The notes under the pieces are model-generated. The model had not been told where the DNA came from. It made no database searches and saw only the letters and a list, made by a program, of their open reading frames with translations. A stretch of DNA of 64,000 bases from Tethya wilhelma (taxonomy: Eukaryota; Porifera; Demospongiae; Tethyida; Tethyidae), in assembly GCA_964030475.1 (NCBI GenBank), contig CAXIPT010000008.1:5294465-5358464 (forward strand), given 5' to 3'. Within the stretch, counting starts at the first letter, position 1, and each line of letters begins with the position of its first letter. Of this stretch, positions 45,656 to 56,772 are shown in pieces. Both the position numbers and the translations under genes were made by a program.

Positions 45656-46621
45656 ATGGCTGTGTCAGCAGCAGAGATTCTCCAAGAAGGCTCTTCGTCA
45701 GAAGAGAAGGTAGCCAAATTGGTTGAAAGAAGCGACCACTTCACCATCCTTATCTTTGGAAGTTTGGGAACTGGTAAATCGTCTCTAATCAATACCATAC
45801 TGGACAAAGATGTGGCCGTGGAGGGGTCAAAGGTCGAAGGGGGTGTCACCACCCATGCTGAAGCACACACTGGCGAGAAGAAAGAAATAAAGCTCCTTCG
45901 AACGACAACCACCATCAACGACATCAAGATCTCCTTGTGGGACACACCAGGTCTACGTGACCCGACCGCCCAGGAACAGGCTGGCATCATAGAGGAAATC
46001 AAGGCGGCCTGCTCCAGTGACCGCATCGACCTGTTTCTCTACAGCATCGATATCCGTCAGGCAAGAATACGGAAAAATGAGTTCACAGCCATCAGCAAGG
46101 TGACAGAGGCACTTGGTGTGGACATCTGGGAGAATGCTATATTCACACTGAATTTCGCTAACCTATTCTGTGCGACTGAATCAGATCAAGGCGGAGATAT
46201 CCAGAAAGCCTTTGATGAGCGGGTGTTACAGTGGAAGAGAGGCCTAAGAAAAGCTGTTTCAGCTGCAGGTGTGTCAGAGGATGTTGTCTCTCTCATTCCT
46301 ATTGTCCCCACGAGCTACAGAAAGGAACCACTGCCTTGTGACGTGGACTGGTCCAAACGTTTCTGGAGTGCCTGCATACGCCAAGTTCGATTCATCTCTC
46401 TCCCAGCAGTGCTGAGAATAAAGATACCTATTTCAATTTACACTGGTCAGAGACTTTCAGGAATGGCTGACGCTCTGGAGGAAAAAGCAATTGAAGAGAG
46501 ACTTCGTAGGGAGGGTTTGAAAGATGTGTCAGGGGGGTGGTTTATAGAGCTGGTTTCCAAAGCAGCTACTTCAGCTACTTCAGTGATGACAACACTGCTC
46601 CCTAAGGGAAACATTGTCTGA
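45656..46621 (+). CDS. AIG1/IAN-like GTPase 3 (divergent)
   Basis: Single-exon gene, 321 residues from the ATG at 45656 (MAVSAAEILQEGSS). The P-loop is GSLGTGKSSLINTILD, G3 WDTPGLRDPT and the G4 position reads TLNFANLF. The IPIVPTSYRKEPLPC and WSKRFWSACIRQ blocks align with GTPases 1 and 2, so all three form one family. Unlike them it lacks a clear C-terminal membrane helix, ending with a mild amphipathic stretch (ATSATSVMTTLLPKGNIV). It may be soluble or work as a partner of the tail-anchored forms. Role unknown. Confidence 0.82.
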   Translation: MAVSAAEILQEGSSSEEKVAKLVERSDHFTILIFGSLGTGKSSLINTILDKDVAVEGSKVEGGVTTHAEAHTGEKKEIKLLRTTTTINDIKISLWDTPGLRDPTAQEQAGIIEEIKAACSSDRIDLFLYSIDIRQARIRKNEFTAISKVTEALGVDIWENAIFTLNFANLFCATESDQGGDIQKAFDERVLQWKRGLRKAVSAAGVSEDVVSLIPIVPTSYRKEPLPCDVDWSKRFWSACIRQVRFISLPAVLRIKIPISIYTGQRLSGMADALEEKAIEERLRREGLKDVSGGWFIELVSKAATSATSVMTTLLPKGNIV

Positions 46622-46967
46622 ATTCCCCTTACCATCACCTGCTAGGCCTGCCTGGGTCTGTGTGTGTGGTGCTAGGTGTTATTGTGGACCTATTTTGTAG
46701 TTGTGTGATGCACAATAATACATGTACATGATATTTAAATATTTGTAGGTTTTTAACAATAATAAATTATTTTGTTTTAAAACAAATGAATACACACTTT
46801 AGCATGACAAACAATAAAACATTTCACACAGATATGTACTTCTCTGAGTAAAATTATTATTTATTCACACTCAAAAAAAAGTTGCCATAGAATTTACATA
46901 TACCTTTAATACGTGCAGCCATCATACAAACATAGGTGTGTGCTCACTTGAGTCAGAGCTGTGTCCT
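46622..46967. other. Convergent intergenic region
   Basis: 3' flanks of GTPase 3 (plus) and ACSBG gene A (minus). AT-rich with AATAAA-like signals on the plus strand near 46760 and 46814. No gene seen. Confidence 0.45.
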
Positions 46968-48069
46968 CTAAGCATACATGGCATCAATGATCTCCTTGTA
47001 TTTCTCCACCACCTTCGGCCGACGGACCTTCAGAGTTGGACCTGTATATGGTCAGAATAGGAATGGCAGTATGGGAATCAATGTGGACTGGGAATGAGAC
47101 TCAGGAGTAGGGTACGTGAATGGCTTACCAAGTTCACCTCCAGGAATAGAGAAATCTTTGGCTAAAATTGTAAACTTCTGCACCTGTATCAGTCAATGCA
47201 CCAACACTCAAAACAGATCCATTCATTATACATTGATGTGTGTGCGTGTGTGTTCTCTCCTCACTTTCTGTGCGTTGGAAGTGGCTTGTTCATTAGCTCG
47301 GGTCAGTCCTTCTTGAATGGCTTCACTGATGATAGGATCTTTGCTCTCTGCTATCTCCGAGGGTTTGGTGAGCTTGGAGCCGAGAGCTTCGAGATAGTCC
47401 AGAGCAAGACGGGTTAGCTGGTCCTGAGGTTCTCCCGTGTCCACATCAACTTCACTCTGTGTGTGTGTGTGCGATAAGAGACTATGTACAACTATAAGCC
47501 CTCTCCTCACCTTCAATGTGACGAGGCAGGTGAGGTATTTCCTGTGATCTCCGATGACAAACACATTACTGAGGAAAGGCAGCTCCTTCTTGATGCAGTT
47601 CTCAATCAACACTGGAGGTATGTTCTCACCTCCAGAGGTTATGATCAGCTCTGGATAACCACGAGGTCATAGATATCAACATAATAACAATCATGTGAAG
47701 CTTGACCTTTGACCTCTAACCTTTAATTCTTCCGGTAATGTACAAGAAGCCGTCCCCATCAACTCTTCCAATGTCCCCAGAGTGGAGCCATCCCTGGTCA
47801 TCAATGGCCTCCTTGGTCTTCTCCTCGTTGTTCAGGTAGCCCATGAACACATGACGACCGTAGTAGCATATCTAACAGCATCACAAGACAGTCACATGAT
47901 AGTCACATGATTAATATTCAGGCACATGCGCATACCTCTCCCTCGCCATTTTCATCAGGTTTGTCAATCCTGAGGTGAACTCCTCTCAGCGTTGGTCCAC
48001 AGCTGCCAGTCCTCCAGCGGTTCTCAGGTATCAGGTTCAGAGTCTGAGGACCAGTGCTCTCACTCATGC

Positions 48070-48106
<37 letters not shown>

Positions 48107-48612
48107 NTCTTCCACTTGTTCAGCAGTGTGAAGGCATGAGGACCGGAGTTCTCACTCATCCCATAGATTACCATGATGGGGATGTTGAGGCTCATGAAGT
48201 ACTCCTGCACCTTGAGGGAGAGAGGGGCAGCTCCAGAGAAGAAGATCCTGCAGTCTTCCAAGCCGAGACGTTCACGAAGTCGTTTGAAGACGACAGCATT
48301 GGCTACTGTGTATCCAAACGGCTTTTTAAACGATCTGAAAATATGCGTAGTTTCATGAAATTAATAACACAATGTATAATGTAACAAGAATGATGAGAAT
48401 TCCATTGGTTCAATCATTGCGTAGTGATCCCCACAACACGCTACGGGTGTGGTGGACATTACCACAGCAGGGTGTGTGCCTGGTCCTACCGTCGCTGGAG
48501 ATTCTGGCCTGTTTTGGTTCCCACACCCTTAGCCCACGTCCCTATCCTCTTCCTGAAACCACTCATGCTAGCACCAGCCTCTTGCAGACGGTCCATCATC
48601 TTCTCCCAAACC

Positions 48613-48656
<44 letters not shown>

Positions 48657-50700
48657 GCAATCATATCAATGTATATTTACAGTAAATAGAACACCTAGAA
48701 CGCCTGCCAGCTAGCAGTGAAACTAAGAGCTGATATCAAGTATCTCATAGCACCGTTAAAGCCTACCTTGGTACGCCCAAGAATGCTGTTGGTCGAACTT
48801 CAAGCATGGTCTTGAGCAGAGATCCCTTGAGGGCATCTGGCTGGGCGAAGTGGACAGTGACCCCCACGGTTATTGGAAGGTAGATGTCAGTCATCTGTGC
48901 CGCGATGTGACTGAGGGGAAGGTAGCTGATGGCACGGTCAGTGCCATACACAAACACCTCATCACCAACAGTTTCCAACATGGCTGCAACAGACCACGTC
49001 AACTATATCAGGGAGGAAAGAAGAAAAAAGAAGATGAGTTTTTACCTACTTATTACATCATTGTTCTTACATTGTCGTGGCTGATCATGACACCTTTGGG
49101 GTTGCCGGTGGTACCAGACTGTAAGGGGTAGGAGGTGATTTAAGTCATTAAAGATCATTAAACCAACCACATCCTGTTGTGAGGTGAGTCTGTCACTTAC
49201 TGTGTACACCAACAGAGCACACTGCTCTGGTTTCTGTGCATCTATTATCTCCTCAATAACTCTGTCCTCAGTGTCTTCACCAAGCTTCATGAACTGCTCC
49301 CACTGAACACACACAACAAACAACAGTCAATTTAAAAGATATCAGCTGAAGGTGTGATCATAAACTCACGTCATAAACGTTGTCATATTCCTGACTGAGC
49401 TTTCCCTTGTACTGCACAATGGCCTTCAAGTGAGGCAGATTGTCACGAACCTAACGGACAAAATCATTGACTTAATGAATTCCTTTGATTCGCATCATCA
49501 AACATTCATCAACCATCACATTATCCTTATTTGTCCACCTGCAGTATCTTGTCCAGCTGCTTCTGGTTTTCCACCACTAGTATGTTAGCCTTGCTGTGTT
49601 CAGCCACGTACTGGCAGGCTTCAGGACCATTGGTGGCGTAGATACCACAAGAAAGACCACTGGAAAAATAAACAGCAAAATACCTTGAATGACATAAAAC
49701 CGAAAACCATTCTAATTGTTTAACTCAGCATAGAAACATAACATTATCAAATTTGGTATAATCATGTAGACAGTTCCAGACAGTGTGCAGCTGCCTAAAA
49801 CAGAATGAGATTTTGTTACTGCTCACCCAGCAAACATGGCTCCAAGGTTTGAGATGACCCATTCAGGGGAGTTGAAGCCAAGGATACACACAGAGTGGAA
49901 ACTCTCCAGTCCAAGCTACAGACAAAGAGATAAATAGCAACAGACACACAAAATTAATGCACGAAAAGACAGAGAGGAAAAAAGCCTACTTAAATGTACC
50001 TTTAGGAAAGACTTGGCTGCTTGCAGGCAGAGACTGTAGTACTGAGAGTAGGTGTACTCCTTCCACACATCTTCCTCCAAGTCTTTGTACTTGAGGGCTG
50101 CATGGCTAGGCAACCTCTCAACCGTTGTTCTAAGCATCTGCCCAACAGTAATGGGCTTTCTCTTTTTGAGCTCAGTGTCTCCGTATGCCAGATCCACTCC
50201 CTCACCAGGAGTAGTGCTGTAGAGTTTGCTCCGTGGAGGAACAGGCTTCTCTTTCACCTCCTCATCTTTCTCACCAGCCTTCTCTGCAGTGGCTTCACTG
50301 GTGCCTTCAGCTTGGTCTGCACCAGGCTCATCCGTCTTGGTTGGTTCAGGCTTAATATCGTCTTCTTTTTCTTCTTGTTTGGTGTCTGCTTTAGTGCTGG
50401 TCTCTGTTTCTCCTTCATCATTCTTGGTGAGCTCATCACCTTCATCCTGTGGGCTCTCTTCACTGGGCAGAGCCTCTGGTTGAGTGCCATTTTCTTCAAG
50501 AGTCACCTTCACTTCATCTCCAGCTTTCTCTCCACCTGTGGAAATGTCACAGCATAGATCATTTGGAAGTGTTATAAACTTCCACGTAAATTATCCATAT
50601 CAGATGACCCACACAGTAGTTGATACTAAGATCAAATCACGCAGTGTGCAGTATTATACTCACCTTGTAGCTCCACCACGGTTTCTTCTTTGTCAGCCAT
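46968..50700 (-). CDS. ACSBG: Bubblegum-type long-chain acyl-CoA synthetase, gene A (chimeric at N 48107)
   Basis: Activates long-chain fatty acids with ATP and CoA. 5' exons: 50700-50664, 50535-50000 (acidic Glu/Lys-rich leader, then [19 protein letters not shown]), 49915-49827, 49659-49539, 49450-49370, 49302-49201, 49118-49071 (AMP-binding motif SGTTGNPKG), 49002-48767 ([12 protein letters not shown]), 48612-48490, 48334-48108. After the N at 48107: about 48066-47938, 47871-47721 ([22 protein letters not shown]), 47650-47511 ([11 protein letters not shown]), 47456-47265, 47183-47129, 47041-46968. The join repeats one region: before it [14 protein letters not shown], after it [12 protein letters not shown] from a different paralogue. 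The two halves therefore probably belong to different genes. The 5' half is a near-identical inverted copy of 53699-55233. Confidence 0.85.
48070..48106 (+). repeat. (GA)n microsatellite at splice acceptor and contig join
   Basis: (CT)n on the gene's strand, ending in CAG before the exon encoding GMSESTGPQ. Directly abuts the single N at 48107. Confidence 0.75.
48108..49649. repeat. Inverted duplicate arm 1 (ACSBG gene A)
   Basis: About 1.54 kb nearly identical, introns included, to the reverse complement of 53699-55233. It ends at the N at 48107 on one side and in the exon encoding [15 protein letters not shown] on the other. Confidence 0.88.
48614..48652 (+). repeat. (GA)n microsatellite at splice acceptor
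   Basis: (CT)n on the gene's strand, leading directly into CAG of the 48612 exon. In arm 2 (54690-54722) the same tract is interrupted and shorter. Confidence 0.7.
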
Positions 50701-51024
50701 TCCTCAAACACTGCTATCACTGGACGAGATTTGCAGAAAGAATGTGATTAGACCAATTTGCAAAGACTTGTACTCCAGAGTACTCGATTGCTTGTACCAC
50801 ACGTGTTTACAGACCACACCTAAGCATGTGGGTGTGGCAAACCTGCAAGCCACACCCACAAATTTCTAAATCAAAAGGCGATTCATGAATCATGATTGAA
50901 AATTTCGCATAGCGAGCTGGCCTACTCTGACAGGTACTAGGTGTGGCTGACACGTGTATAGAATATCCTCTGCAAAAAGAATCAATCTCCGCTCAGAGCT
51001 GTGACGGCTCAGAAGCTACTCACC
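50701..51024. promoter_or_regulatory. Divergent promoter, ACSBG 5' ends
   Basis: 324 bases between the minus-strand ATG at 50700 and the plus-strand ATG at 51025, so two synthetase genes start back to back. No TATA box is obvious. Confidence 0.4.
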
Positions 51025-51387
51025 ATGTCTGAAGACCAAGCTACCACCCCCACAGAGAGTGGAACACTGCAAGGTATGGAACAGCATCTTCTGTAGTAGG
51101 TTTACTACACAATCAGTGACAATTATTTAAATACCAGCTCTCCAGCTAATAGTTGCCTATAGTGTGGACTGGATACACAGCTGCTCTGGTATGGCGGTGG
51201 GTTATTGTGGGGAGTGCAACCAGCCTTGTTTTTGAATGCAGTGTGCCTGATATTTAATATTTTGTTGCCTTGTGCTGTGGTTAGCTGCATAGAGATTGTG
51301 TTTCAGTACTCCTCAGCTGTAAGTGTGTGTTTGTTTGTGCAAGGATATTAATACATGTCTCTAATATCCATTCTATAGTTTGTGTGT

Positions 51388-51454
<67 letters not shown>

Positions 51455-51664
51455 CGTGTGCGCGTGCATGTATTCATAAATGTAATGGGTTGCCATGTAT
51501 GTCGCCTTCTCACACAGTATTAGTTTACCTAATGAATTACATTTACTGCCTCAACTGGTGGTGTGTTCAGGTACACCAGTATATTGTTTTAGCATTCCAG
51601 CTCCATGCAACATTATGCAACATTGCTGTTCAACTTCCTTTATTGCCTGAGAGATATGCAGCAA

Positions 51665-51705
<41 letters not shown>

Positions 51706-52182
51706 CTGCTCATTGACGTTGGCCTATTGGAAGATCACTAACCGTTTCTTTCCTGGTATATATCTTTGCTGACATCTTTAATTGTTGGACCTCTCAAGAA
51801 TGCTAAAAGCATCAGCCACTTAAGAATTATCATTCCTGTAGTCACACATGACCTGTGTTTTAAAGTGAGCACACACTTTGTTCAGCTGCTGCCATTAGTG
51901 TGTGTGTGCGTTGGCACCAGTATGAAGTGACGTCCACTATAATAATTGTGTAGTTAACTGTTGCTATGCGAAAGTGATTCATGGAAGCTACCCATATCTC
52001 TGCATTGCATGGTACATTTTGTTGTACTGAAAGAGATCTGTGAGTGTGCGTGTGTAAGTGTGTTTGTGTGTTTGTAATATATAATGGTGCGAAACACCAT
52101 ATATCGTACTTGTGGCCTTCAATAATGGACAGGGACTTACCAATCTCCATTGTGTGAACAAGCTGAGCTGTATAGGGGGTCT

Positions 52183-52219
<37 letters not shown>

Positions 52220-53364
52220 TTGGGAACTGTTTATATTTGAACAGTGTTATCTGTTCATTAGTCATTGTTCCCATTGTCCTCCTGAGTGAGGTGACACCCT
52301 CCCTCCAACAACCACCACATTGTACCTCCTCTAGGGTATATGTAGCTGTTATAATGGCTCTTAGAAATCACATATCTACTCTACTAAATTTCTGTGACTA
52401 AATTTAGCATGAAGCAGCAGCATGCATGCAAGGTGTGTGTGTTCTCTCTAGGGTGTCTCTCTCTGTCTCTTCCTGTGGCTGACCTCAGCTGCTCCACATT
52501 AGTAAAGATGCTAATTGTAGGTCTTTAAGGTTTCTCATTGATTTCACTTATCAAAGCATTTTATGTGTGACCCACTTCAAACTCAGGCTCCTGCAGCTCT
52601 TGCACTGCCAGAGAGCAGAATGCCATTTTTAGTCAGGACTGTGGACTGCATGTACCACACATGTGACACAAGGGTACTCTACCTCTGTCCTTTTCAAGCA
52701 CTTTACTCTTCTTGGTCTACTATTGACACACGTGCACCCATTCCTATAGATTCCCAGCCTGTCTCTGAGGCTCCTGCCAATGGTACGTTCAATCCATCTC
52801 ACTCTCGTCCCAACTAGTAGCCATCCCCTTGTATCTCCTGGTTGCTATAGGAACCACTGAAGCTCCACCCACAAATGAACCAGTCAAATCAAAGTTCAAG
52901 CTCACTGAACCCAAACTGATCCATCCTCGGACTAAATTCCGTACCACTGACCCCACGGACTGTCTGGACCTTGCCATGGAGGGAGAGGGCCTGGCCTCAG
53001 AGGAGCCCACCACCATAGGAGCAGTGTTTAGGAAGACAGTGGGGGAGTTCCCCACCCATCCTGCACTCAAGTACAAGGAAGGTGGAGATTATAAGGAGAT
53101 CACTTACCAGGAGTATTACCATAGTGTTGTAAAGGCTGCTAAATCTCTGTTGAAGGTTAGCACACTGGATGGCAGGGGTTCCCCCTTGCTTTGATGGCTC
53201 CATTGTCATTGTACATGTCTGCAGTGTGGTCTTGAGACATACCACGGGGTGAATGTGATTGGATTCAACTCTCCAGAGTGGTTTATTGCTAATGTGGCAG
53301 CCATTTTTGCTGGGTAGGAGCTCCACTTGTAGAATGTGGTTTCATCTTTAGCTTCCCCCCCCCT

Positions 53365-53429
<65 letters not shown>

Positions 53430-56400
53430 NATTCCTAAAGGCATATATGTACAAAAATGTATTACATTGTCCATTGTATGAACATCTGTACTCCATTCAT
53501 GCTGTGCATGCGTCAAACAGCTTGGCCTTGAAGAATTTCACGCTGTGGGCATCTTAGGATTCAATGCAGCTGAGTGGCACATTTCAAACCTTGGCGCTAT
53601 GTTTGCAGGGTGAGTGTCCAAAGAAGTGTTGATTGGTTAGTGGAATTTATCAGAATTCATGTAAAATTTGATGTCAATGGACATGCAGTGGTCTTGCCTG
53701 TGGTATCTACGCCACCAATGGTCCTGAAGCCTGCCAGTACGTGGCTGAACACAGCAAGGCTAACATACTAGTGGTGGAAAACCAGAAGCAGCTGGACAAG
53801 ATACTGCAGGTGGACAAATAAGGATAATGTGATGGTTGATGAATGTTTGATGATGCGAATCAAAGGAATTCATTAAGTCAATGATTTTGTCCGTTAGGTT
53901 CGTGACAATCTGCCTCACTTGAAGGCCATTGTGCAGTACAAGGGAAAGCTCAGTCAGGAATATGACAATGTTTATGACGTGAGTTTATGATCACATCTTC
54001 AGCTGATATCTTTTAAATTGACTGTTGTTTGTTGTGTGTGTTCAGTGGGACCAGTTCATGAAGCTTGGTGAAGACACTGAGGACAGTGTTATTGAGGAGA
54101 TAATAGATGCACAGAAACCAGAGCAGTGTGCTCTGTTGGTGTACACAGTAAGTGACAGACTCACCTCACAACAGGATGTGGTTGGTTTAATGATCTTTAA
54201 TGACTTAAATCACCTCCTACCCCTTACAGTCTGGTACCACCGGCAACCCCAAAGGTGTCATGATCAGCCACGACAATGTAAGAACAATGATGTAATAAGT
54301 AGGTAAAAACTCATCTTCTTTTTTCTTCTTTCCTCCCTGATATAGTTGACGTGGTCTGTTGCAGCCATGTTGGAAACTGTTGGTGATGAGGTGTTTGTGT
54401 ATGGCACTGACCGTGCCATCAGCTACCTTCCCCTCAGTCACATCGCGGCACAGATGACTGACATCTACCTTCCAATAACCGTGGGGGTCACTGTCCACTT
54501 TGCCCAGCCAGATGCCCTCAAGGGATCTCTGCTCAAGACCATGCTTGAAGTTCGACCAACAGCATTCTTGGGCGTACCAAGGTAGGCTTTAACGGTGGTA
54601 TGAGATACTTGATATCAGCTCTTAGTTTCACTGCTACCTAATGTTCTAGGTGTTCTATTTACTGTAAATATACATTGATATGGTTGTCTCCTCTCTCTCT
54701 CTCTCTCTTTCTCTCTCCCTCTCCTCAGGGTTTGGGAGAAGATGATGGACCGTCTGCAAGAGGCTGGTGCTAGCATGAGTGGTTTCAGGAAGAGGATAGG
54801 GACGTGGGCTAAGGGTGTGGGAACCAAAACAGGCCAGAATCTCCAGCGACGGTAGGACCAGGCACACACCCTGCTGTGGTAATGTCCACCACACCCGTAG
54901 CGTGTTGTGGGGATCACTACGCAATGATTGAACCAATGGAATTCTCATCATTCTTGTTACATTATACATTGTGTTATTAATTTCATGAAACTACGCATAT
55001 TTTCAGATCGTTTAAAAAGCCGTTTGGATACACAGTAGCCAATGCTGTCGTCTTCAAACGACTTCGTGAACGTCTCGGCTTGGAAGACTGCAGGATCTTC
55101 TTCTCTGGAGCTGCCCCTCTCTCCCTCAAGGTGCAGGAGTACTTCATGAGCCTCAACATCCCCATCATGGTAATCTATGGGATGAGTGAGAACTCCGGTC
55201 CTCATGCCTTCACACTGCTGAACAAGTGGAAGATGGGCACTGTTGGGATGCCAATGAAAGGAGTGGAACAGAAGATTGATGATCCCGATGAAAATGGAGA
55301 TGGAGAGGTAAGTTTACATGGTGGAATAAACATCGTGAAGAGTTAGTTGGGCCTTTTGTTAGCGGTGGTCCTTTCGTGTGTTAGAATAAAAACTAGTGGA
55401 GGAGAGCTTGCGAATGAGGCTAGCTTTTTTTTTGTACAGAAATGATGTAGTTGCAAGAGGCCTACAGATTGTGACTGCTGTTATCATTGGTTATCTTTGT
55501 TGTGACTAGATCTGTATGTACGGACGTCATGTGTTCATGGGCTACCTGAACAACGAGGAGAAGACCAAGGAGGCCATTGATGACCAGGGCTGGCTCCACA
55601 CTGGGGACATTGGCAAAGTTGATGGGGACGGATTTCTCACAATCACTGGCAGAATCAAAGGTACTAGAGAGGAAGAATAGTGTGCTTAAAGTTAACGGTT
55701 CTTTTACAACTTTGACAGAGATAATCATCACGTCTGGAGGTGAGAACATTGCACCAGTTCCCATTGAGGATCGTATCAAGAAGGAGGTGCCTTTCCTCAG
55801 CAATGTCATGCTTATTGGAGACAAGAGGAAGTACATCACTTGTCTGGTCACTATCCAGGTGAGGGTACAGCTCTGTGTTGCTAAGAGAGCCACTAGTTGA
55901 AGCTCCACCCTATACAGAGTGTGGTGAACTTGGACACTGGAGATCCAGAGGACGATATTTCACCTAATGCTCTCTCAATGATTGCTGCTCTGGGTTCAAA
56001 GTGCACCAAGGTGTCTGAGGTTGTCCAGCAGAAGGATGAGGCGGTCTTCAAAGCCATCCAAGAGGGACTGGAGAGAGCTAATGAATACTCTGTCTCACGG
56101 GCTCAGAAGGTAAGGACATTATCAGTCCCATGTTAATCTTTACTCACTCATCTTTCTCTTTTATCACTTCTGAAGGTTCAAAAGTTTACTATTCTTGAGA
56201 GGGATTTCTGTGAATCTGGCAAAGAGCTAGGTTTGTTTTTACACGCAGAGTTGCAAGCATTGTCTCCACTATTGATCTTAATGTTTGTAATCTGAAAGGA
56301 CCAGTACACATTGTACATACTTGTATCTTTTGATCACTGCATGTCGAGTCAATGTAGTTGTGTGGTCCACTTGTAATGTGCAGGTCCAACATTGAAACTG

Positions 56401-56469
56401 AAGAGATTTGTTGTCATGAAGAAGTATACTCAACAGATCAACGACATGTATGGAGAAGAGGAGACATAG
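51025..56469 (+). CDS. ACSBG: Bubblegum-type acyl-CoA synthetase, gene B (chimeric at N 53430)
   Basis: Fatty acid:CoA ligase. Its own 5' exons are 51025-51073 (MSEDQATTPTESG), 52750-52782, 52851-53155 and 53225-53313 (VIGFNSPEWFIANVAAIFAG). After the N at 53430 the exons are 53521-53609 ([20 protein letters not shown]), 53689-53809, 53898-53978, 54046-54147, 54230-54277 (SGTTGNPKG), 54346-54581, 54729-54851, 55007-55307 ([14 protein letters not shown]), 55510-55660, 55719-55858, 55917-56109, 56176-56230, 56384-56469. The exons at 53225 and 53521 encode the same part of the protein, so the two sides of the N come from different genes. Just after the N a relic of a preceding exon ends CCTAAAGGC, with a GC where gene C has the GT donor. 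A 1.67-kb first intron contains two (GT)n tracts. Confidence 0.85.
51380..51460 (+). repeat. (TG)n microsatellite
   Basis: About 70 bases of TG dinucleotide with a CGTGCGTGCGCG tail in the first intron of ACSBG gene B. Further (GT)n tracts lie at 51667-51704 and 52173-52218. Confidence 0.85.
53370..53428 (+). repeat. (CT)n microsatellite at contig join
   Basis: About 58 bases of (CT)n preceded by a C-rich run and ending at the single N at 53430. Confidence 0.85.
53431..53830 (+). repeat. Block shared with ACSBG gene C
   Basis: Nearly identical to 57572-57971, including the intron with GTACAAAAATGTATTACATTG. Beyond about 53830 the similarity switches to gene A (inverted), so this stretch is a mosaic of C-like and A-like sequence. 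Confidence 0.8.
53699..55233. repeat. Inverted duplicate arm 2 (ACSBG gene B)
   Basis: Reverse-complement partner of 48108-49649, with a handful of substitutions (for example WEQFM in arm 1, WDQFM here) and a shorter, interrupted CT tract. Confidence 0.88.
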
Positions 56470-56772
56470 GACATTTCAGTATCATGGCATAAGTATACAA
56501 CATTTATACTATAAATGGAATCTGTTTAACTGTACATGTTTTATTAATTTATATAACACCCAGTCACAACATTATCAAGAGTAAACGCGGTATTATTATG
56601 CACAAGTGAAAAACAACACACTCCACAAAAAAACAACACAATTTTTACGCATGTATAATACGTCAGCCTACGTAGCATGACGCCACTTTGCGCATGCGCA
56701 CTGAGCATGCTCGCCACAAAACACCTGCACCACCCATAAAGTTAAAACTCACCTTTTGAACAAACAACAAAG
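56470..56772. promoter_or_regulatory. Intergenic/promoter region of ACSBG gene C with NRF1-like site
   Basis: Gene B ends at 56469 and gene C starts at 56773. TTTGCGCATGCGCACTGAGC at 56687-56706 contains the palindrome GCGCATGCGC about 75 bases upstream of the ATG, as in the RPL9 and IAN promoters. Confidence 0.5.

Noticed and set aside
50226..50483. Ser-rich plus-strand frame near ACSBG gene A leader
   Set aside because: Antisense translation of the Glu/Lys/Pro-rich leader of gene A.
48108..55233. Large biological palindrome (inverted gene pair)
   Set aside because: Arms end at or near single-N joins and the flanking exons are redundant or mismatched, which favours a flipped contig; kept as a finding rather than a feature of the genome.
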